From: Nyssa sinensis
Taxonomy: Eukaryota; Streptophyta; Magnoliopsida; Cornales; Nyssaceae
Reading direction: 5' to 3'
Assembly (NCBI GenBank): GCA_008638375.1
Contig: CM018047.1
Location: forward strand, 51,592,679 to 51,656,678
DNA: 64,000 nucleotides
Shown here one piece after another: positions 56,776 through 64,000 of the stretch. The notes under the pieces were generated by a model that was not told the DNA's origin, did no database searches, and saw only the letters and a list, made by a program, of their open reading frames with translations. Made by a program: the position numbers and the translations under genes. Within the stretch, counting starts at the first letter, position 1, and every line of letters starts with the position of its first letter.

Positions 56776-58194
56776 TCTTCCTTTCTCTGCAATCCCCATA
56801 TCGGCATATCCCCCCTCTTAATCAAGCAAAGTATGAAACAAAAGCAACAGTAATGAAAAGGATTATCTAAGCTTGCGTTAAGAAATCTTATGGACATTGA
56901 ATGACTTTATAATGCTTTACAAACAAGTTGATTGATGCACAAGATTTTTGTCACTATGGGTCTAGAGAGGCAATGGCTAAACCAGGAAAAAAAAAATAAT
57001 TAAAGGAGGCTTTTAGTGAAAATTTTGGGGTGAGCCAAAAATTTGGGATGAAAAATTTAGAAAAATGATGGATAAAAATTAGATTAACCAAAATTTTGGA
57101 GTGACTAGTTTGAAAAAAGGCCAAAATTTTACACACGAGCGCACACATGCACACATATATAATTTTTTTTCCTAGGCACGGGTCATGAATTTAATTTAGG
57201 AGATAAATTTTTTTTGCTATATGTTTAATCAAAAATTTAAAAATTAATGAAGCAAAGAAATTTAATATTGATATCATATTTTTGATAAATAATTATATTT
57301 ATTAATATAAAGGAGTTTTTAAATTAGACAAAAAATTTAATCAAAGGAAAAGAACTTAAAAAACTTTATGCTATACAAAAAAACTCCTAAAAGTCAATAA
57401 AACTTTTATTAAAAGGTCAAATTAAAATTAAAACATGATTAAATATGAAAAAATTTAGACTTAGGGGGCAAAAATATAAACTTTAGGGTGTATTTGATTT
57501 TTTTTTTTTTGAAAAGTTCAAAAAAAGTTTCAATAAAAAAATTGGGAGGGGGGAGGGGAACCGATCTCTTACTGTCTGTCTCTGCCTGTGATCTCGAAAT
57601 TATAATAAATCAACTTTATCGTTACGTCAAGAGTCATAGCTTGAACGATACCTTCTAAAATACTTTTATCATTGAAAAAAACAAACATTTCATCTACAAA
57701 TTATTTTCCTTAGCCCTGTCGGCAATGAAAACCTGCTCTTAAAATGTATGGTGGATCTGTCGTCATGGAAAGTTGGAATGTGAAAATGTAGAAAGTCAAC
57801 TAAAGTTGGTACTTCATCATAGTTATAATGGAAGGGTTTTGATTGGCAATAGAATTATTTTCATTTCAATTAGTAGTGCATTTGATAGGATTTCCCATAT
57901 TTATGACTTCAAATTTCAGATTTTTATGGTTGCTTTCAAAGTCGAAATCATTGAATTTTAAACACTGACAATTTCAGGTTTCCATTAATAAAAATATATG
58001 AACAGTTGGAGGGGGGAAAACAACCACCAGTGTGAAAGTTTGAGGTCATATCATTATGCAATGCATTATTAACTGCAACAGAGAAAGATCATCTGTTAGT
58101 TGGATGGCATTATCAAATTCAACATGAACCCATTACACTATATATTTCTCTATCACTCACTATTGGTGATCTAAATTGGTAAACGGAAGTAGAG

Positions 58195-58231
<37 letters not shown>

Positions 58232-59109
58232 AAGATTTTATAGAAGTGAAGAATATACAAAGCTAGAAACTGGCCAGGACTTGAGCAAGGACAAAATATT
58301 GCAAATAAGAAAAATTTTAACATCAAGTAACACAGAGGGGTGATTGAGTGTGCGATAAACAATAATTAAGAGGCTTGTTTCCGAAGTTGCCATATCAAAA
58401 TCCAATAGATGCTACTTTTTTTGGGGGGTCAATTCATACGGGGACGCTGCTCATGTTTTAATCGAGCTCCATGCTAGTGGATAATGCGGTGAAATTGGTC
58501 TCTTGGATTAATTGGCTCGAAAAAATAGATACCGTGCTATTAAAAAAAAAAAAAAAGAAACACAACTTATTTACTTGAAATAGATATTAACAATTTTTTA
58601 TGCAATAAGTTGAGTATTATATGTATTTCTTTTTAAAAAAAATATTTTTAAAAATTACATATAAGATTTATTTTTATATAAAAAATTATTTACATGTAAG
58701 AAATATTTATTGAAGAATGAAAGTATGAAAAAACTTAATAATTAATAATTTTAATTAACTATTAAATTTTTAATTTTTCATGTCTATTAATTATAAGAGA
58801 GTTGAATGTAATGAAGTTGTTGGCTTAGAATTTGTTCATAACTTATGATGGGACTTAAAATTCAATTTTAGCAAATGGTGGCAAGCTTCTTGTATCAACT
58901 CTTATATTAACCAAAGAAATCTGCTTATGAATATTAAGTGCACTGCTTGTAGTAATCAACCACCAGCTAGGCATGTTAAGGCTTCTTGATTTAGTACTTC
59001 TTCAAGCATCATTGAACCTTAAATAGAGAAATGGGACAGTTTTGGAAGCCTATGTGTCTGGACAACTTGGAAATACCCAATCCGAATTTAAAAAATCCAT
59101 TAGTATCAT
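56776..59109. other. Intergenic DNA, no gene seen
   Basis: It holds debris like that at 21140-21330 (56990-57140), a (TA)n run at about 58198-58226 and A/T runs. The frames present are short. Confidence 0.5.
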
Positions 59110-59480
59110 ATTCAACCCGAACCCGAACCCAACGAATTTTCAACATATTAGATTGTCAATTTTAATTTTTATATTTTATTCACAATTTCTTTTAGTTTCT
59201 CCTTAAAAAAAAAAAAAAACAAAAAATTGAAAACAAAAGCCGTTAAAATAATTCTTTCAACATAATTTAATTATGATAAAAAACATTAAATATCTAGTTT
59301 TTAAAATTATAAAAATATAAATAGTAATGCTTGTAAGAAATTTTTACTGATCTAATGATGTATAACTAAAGTATAAAAAATATAATATATAAAATATTAA
59401 GTTCGAGATTGGATTGTCAAAATCTCAATCCAAGCTCAACCTTAATTTAGATTGAGCTTGAGTTCTTTTGCACAAGTCCA
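59110..59480 (+). repeat. Dispersed repeat, copy 2 (partner at 16310-16690)
   Basis: It has the same blocks in the same order as copy 1, with an A15 tract inserted. It ends with AATTTAGATTGAGCTTGAG. Confidence 0.6.
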
Positions 59481-60420
59481 TCCCTAAGCATAAAAAATGA
59501 AACCAGCCCATAAAAATTTAGACTGGATTTAGGTTAGTCTTTTCAAGTTGCACCCTTACTCCTACTGACAAGGCTCTACCCTATAAAACGTGGCCTAGTA
59601 CTACTTGTAATGCCTTAGGTCTACTGACCCAATAACTTACCACACCTAACCGAAGCTTGATATCACACTATGAAGTCTTTTGGGTGCACATTGAAATGAA
59701 ATAGTTCCATATTATTTATTGTAACATTTGAGACAAGTTTGCCAATTGGGTTTCTTCTTCTTTTCTTCACTTTGGTAGTATGACTGTAACAAAAAGTATT
59801 TATATTACTGAAGAAGTGCCACTTGATTTCTTTTTGCGTGCTTAAGAAACCATATAGACTAGAATATCATATATTCAGAAAATATAAGTATATAAAACAA
59901 AGAGTCATAGCTCTGGATTCAAAGCAAGATTAGAAAATCCAAAATCTACAAATTACAAGGAAACATTCATCAACACTTAGATATGGTCCCCTCCCCTCAA
60001 CTGAATCGAAATTCACCAGTAAAACATTCCTTAATTTACACTCGCCAACACTGGTCGGGTTTCTCCATTTCATTCCTTCTTTCTAGACAAAAATCTTCTC
60101 CCTGCTCAAAAACATTTTCATATAATATTTTGTTTCCATTGTTTTGTAGTCAAAATGAAGAGCAAAAGGTAGCCCAGATGGGGATTCATGTGGCCTTGCT
60201 TTCTTTGTGCAACAACTAGCACCTGCAGCCTGTCGACAAGTGGCCTCACTATCCTCGCCTTTGGTTTTTTTTTATTTCTTCTTCCTTCTTTTGGAATGAA
60301 AATGGATGCAACTGCTAAGATTTTTATAGGGGACATGTACAAGATAGAAAAAAAAAAAAGAAGAAAAATAAAAAAGAAAAAGATTATCCAAACTAATTTG
60401 TTTACAACTTAAGCTATTAG
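59481..60420. other. Intergenic DNA, no gene seen
   Basis: No frame of interest; composition mixed. Confidence 0.45.
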
Positions 60421-60610
60421 AACAAGTATAACTCAAGTATATAATCTTCCCACACATCCCCTCACTTGTTGCTAGACTCTCCGTCATGAGTGGGCTAACA
60501 CATGACGAGATTCAAACTCATGATCTTTGATTGCTTTGATCAATTCTTCTAAAAGCTCAAGCTGGTAGAGATAATGTAACTTAAGTATTTAATCATCTAA
60601 TAGATACAAA
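60421..60610. repeat. Retroelement-like fragment
   Basis: GACGAGATTCAAACTCATGA, then AAAAGCTCAAGCTGGTAGAG, resembles a short phrase common in plant repeats (undetermined class). A similar phrase is at about 46660-46730 (GCTTTAAGCTTTTGATACC). Confidence 0.35.
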
Positions 60611-63054
60611 TGCATCACAAGTTGATTCAAGCAAGGAATAGAAGGGATTATGATTTATGACCTAATTAAGATAACATTATTGAGATGGTGAAAAAAGAAT
60701 TGTCTGGCCAAACTCAAGCAATTGGAATTTCATGTTCATTTTCCCCTTCTGGAATTATTTTTTCTGGTCCCCTTCTCAAAGCCCTCTTCTTCTCTCTCTC
60801 ACAAGCACACACACATACAATATGAGGGGGAAAATGGCATTGATCATAGTTAATTACCCCCAAAAACTTTAAGGTAGAAAACCTTCTTTCTCAAACACTG
60901 ACCTTTTCCCAAGTGAGGATAAAATTTTTAGAGGAAACCAATGTGAAACATTTCAAACTCGACAAAGAAACCAAAAATAGGACTTTAAATAATGTTAAGT
61001 ACACTGGATTGTTATATACCAGATGACAATTGGCATGCCGTTTGGTAAACCAAACCGGTATACCAAATATTTTCCTAGGAGGACTTTAGGGGAAACTTAT
61101 AGGAAGTTTTTTTTAGAACCCTTGGAAAATCTTTGGTTAACCCTAAATTCGATCTATACCTCGTTTCAAATACTTTTTCAATATTTCATTTATTCGATCA
61201 AAGTTTTTTAGTAATTTTTCCTAGTAAAGCTCATTTTTCAAATCAGGATCACTTATTGCTTCTCATTTTCCATGATATTTTTTTACCACATGCATTTCTT
61301 GCTTACCTATCCTTTATCTTTCCCCGTTTTCTCTTTCTGTTTTGGCAACTAAAAAAAACTGTGGCATGAAACAATGATAAAAATATATAAAAATGTTTGT
61401 AACATTTTATGCTTATGTTTTAAACCTAGCCTAGTTTGTTATTCCTGCCTTTTCTTAAATAGATGGTTACAAGTTCATGTCTCACTCTCTTAATAAGAAT
61501 ATGTGAGTATTTATTTTCATTCAGTTATGAATTGAACTGGATTATCTGTTCAATTCATATTTGAGTAATTTCTATTGCTAAATTATGTAATTCTTTGTTG
61601 TAATACTATTCACTTGATTGTAATACATGAACTGTAAAAATGTTCCTTCCATAAAGAATAAAAAAAAATAAAAATTGTGCTTATGTTTTGACCCATAGCC
61701 ATCCTCAGGGGGCCCTTTGGGATGCGCCCAACAATAATCCCAAGCACCAGTTGCCTCTTGACTCTCGAGCTTGCAGCCATGGACAAAATAAGCTAGCTAG
61801 CTAGGAATGGAGTGGGTAGATGAGTAGGTGATACCCCACGCTCCTCCAAAGAATGTGGAAATTAAACAATCCTTCACTAAACCAATTGCGGGCATGATTT
61901 TGGGGTGCAAGCTATAGCTTAGGGTGCATTACCAACAACTTGTAATGACCGTGGGGCTACCCCTTTGCTACTAGTGGAGACATATTGATGCCCCTAATGT
62001 TTAAAAAAATACTTAAATCCATCATTAATGGCACAAACCAAAGAACAAAAGTACGGTTCATAATCAAAACTAATGAATATCCCGGCTCCAATATGGCAAA
62101 AAATAAACCAATGCTTCCAGTCTAATGATACTGCTAGCATGATAATATGCCACGTGTGTATACATTACTTCGATCTTTGGACTCATAGTTTCAAGAAATT
62201 ATCGAATAATTATTCATACGTTGCCAACTTTTGTTTATATTAACTGATATATATATATATATATATAATTTAATATGCATATCTAATGAATATGTGATAT
62301 AAAATGGTGGATCTAGAGATTGCAGTTAGAACGGACAAAAATGTAAATTGCAAAATTCAGAGGAACTTTTATGAATATATAAAAGAAATTGGAAGGCCAA
62401 GTTCAATTTTAAAAAATTCTACCAAAATAAGGAGCAAAAAAAAATATAATTTCCGCCCCCCTGCTGATATAGAAACACAACAATCTAATATGTTCTTTAT
62501 CTAGAACTTTCATATAACAAATATAATGCTTTTCAGTCAAAACTAGTAATAACCATTAGCATTAATTGTTCATTTTTATGAATAAAAAAGAGAGTAGGAT
62601 TCAAATTCTCGAAAGAAAAATGGAGGAGGCCAAGAGAGATTAAAAAATTCTACCCTATCGATTGACCAGCCTTTCAATATATATATAAATAATGCTTTTC
62701 AATTTAACACAATAAATTTCACTTGAATGAAACAACAATCAAGAAGCTGTTGACTGTGAGCTTCTGGGAATTTTTTTGATTTATGAGTCAAAATGCATAG
62801 ATGTTCTTTGGTCTTTTCCAAATCTGGACTCTCTTGTTGCAGTATTTGATTCAACAGTTCAGGGAAATTTATTCAGTGAAACGTGCCTGACAAGTCGTCT
62901 GTGGTTGTAAAAGTTGTGATGTCATTGCAGCAAAGTTTCTGAATATTTGACCAAAGGGTTGTTTTCTCTAAGACTTGCTGAGAAAACTTGATACTTTTGT
63001 TGAAGGTCTTAATGCAATATTGCAGGGAGAGAACTGACAGCTTAATTTGAGGCT
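60611..63054. other. Intergenic DNA, no gene seen
   Basis: It includes a (TA)n run at about 62249-62267. The stretch 61690-62000 is less AT-rich but has no open frame. Confidence 0.45.
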
Positions 63055-63600
63055 CCAATTAAAATGTAATGGCACAGATATTTGTGAAAAGCTAGTTTCT
63101 GGCTTCACAAAAAGAGTTGGTCTCCTGAGTTCATTTGGAGCAACCCTGCAAAAGAACATTGGGTTGACTGATTTGAAGGATAGGAAATGAGTACAGAAAT
63201 GGGTCTTTCCTATCTTTGGGTGATGTGTCTTTTCCATCTTTGAATCTTTGATGAAGCTTCAGGTATGGTTCTAATAATGGTTTCTTGATGCAGAGAAATG
63301 GCTTGAGGAGAAAAATAGTAATATAATCCAATTAAAATGTAATGGCACAGATATTGGTGAAAAGCTAGTCTGGCTTCACAAAAAGAGTTGGTCTCCTGAG
63401 TTCATTTGGAGCAACCCTGCAAAAAAACATTGGGTTGACTGATTTGAAGGATAGGAAATGAGTACAGAAATGGGTCTTTCCTATCTTTGGGTGATGTGTC
63501 TTTTCCATCTTTGAATCTTTGATGAAGCTTCAGGTATGGTTCTAATAATGGTTTCTTGAAGTTTGCAGAGAAATGGCTTGAGGAGAAAAATAGTAATATA
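63055..63600. repeat. 273-base tandem duplication
   Basis: Unit 1 is 63055-63327 and unit 2 is 63328-63600. They differ by only a few substitutions and small indels, so the duplication is recent. Matching minus-strand frames (with KLHQRFKDGKDTSPKDRKDP) occur in both units but extend to nothing known. Confidence 0.95.
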
Positions 63601-64000
63601 AATATATATATTTTTGTTTGGAGGGTTTGTTTTTCATGAAAATTGGAGGGAAGTGCCATGTGGTGAGCTCAGAGATCTGCACATGGCTTCTCTTATTTCC
63701 AAGTTTTGAGGCTGTAAACAGATGCAGGGAAGGTAGGGTTTTGGGTTTTTCAAGAGAATCAGTTGCAGAGAAAGACCACCTGATTGGTGTTTAGAAAACA
63801 ATAGGAACAGTGGAGAATTGGGAAGTGTTAGTCCGTGATGAGATAAACAACCCAGCAATTTAGTTTTTCAGTGCATTTCCAATATTTTAAAATAGAAAAC
63901 AATTTTTTTCCTTCTTTCTTAACTTCTTTGTTCTTGGCTAACCAGTTCAGCTATATCTGTTTCCACAAATCTCTAAGCACAGTACAGCTTAACTTCAAAC
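63601..64000. other. Right-edge DNA, no gene seen
   Basis: Less AT-rich than average. A 74-codon minus-strand frame (63634-63858) matches nothing known to me. It could be the margin of a gene outside the window. Confidence 0.4.

Overview
The window is nuclear DNA of a flowering plant, most likely a woody-type eudicot. The genes are intron-containing and spaced far apart, the intergenic DNA is very AT-rich, microsatellites (TA, AG, AAT) are common, and several classes of plant transposon are present. The phytochrome C and SnRK1-beta proteins are of the eudicot type. I cannot name the species from the sequence alone.

Four protein genes can be supported. (1) Phytochrome C (PHYC) on the minus strand: three of the expected four coding exons lie at 13749-11718, 11164-10348 and 7654-7358. 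The short last exon is not found in the 7.3 kb that follow, and that interval holds a decayed Ty1-copia element. (2) GnT-II (alpha-1,6-mannosyl-glycoprotein 2-beta-N-acetylglucosaminyltransferase), minus strand, one intact coding exon at 34048-32765, with a likely intron in the 5' leader. (3) A small plus-strand gene of three exons (40098-40819) for a predicted plastid protein of 118 residues with one membrane span near the C-terminus. (4) A SnRK1 regulatory beta subunit of the AKINbeta2/GAL83 type, minus strand, four coding exons (49253-42657), with a 4.9 kb third intron. These are ordinary housekeeping or signalling genes (light sensing, Golgi N-glycan maturation, plastid membrane, energy signalling) and nothing suggests they act as a cluster.

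Layout: 1-7357 is retrotransposon-rich DNA (copia remnant inside an older LTR-like sequence) in or after PHYC intron 3; 7358-14800 is PHYC and its leader; 14800-32700 is intergenic. The intergenic part holds an orphan cluster of ACGT/G-box motifs (16920-17265), a Mutator-like element carrying a carotenoid-dioxygenase gene fragment (19411-20950), a PIF/Harbinger-like element with a broken ORF1 and an internal minisatellite (22343-25070), and decayed LTR and MITE-like DNA. GnT-II follows, then a second Mutator-like element (37550-38082), the plastid gene, and the SnRK1-beta gene with several tandem repeats. From 49600 to 64000 I recognise no gene: it holds microsatellites, MITE and hAT-like debris, one unassigned open frame, and a recent 273-bp tandem duplication at the right edge.

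The most notable observations are the gene-capturing Mutator-like element with 9-bp flanking repeats, the Harbinger-like element with a TAA target duplication and a four-copy internal repeat, the unaccounted PHYC last exon, the orphan G-box cluster, and tandem duplications at and inside the SnRK1-beta gene. I did not find a convincing new multi-gene system.
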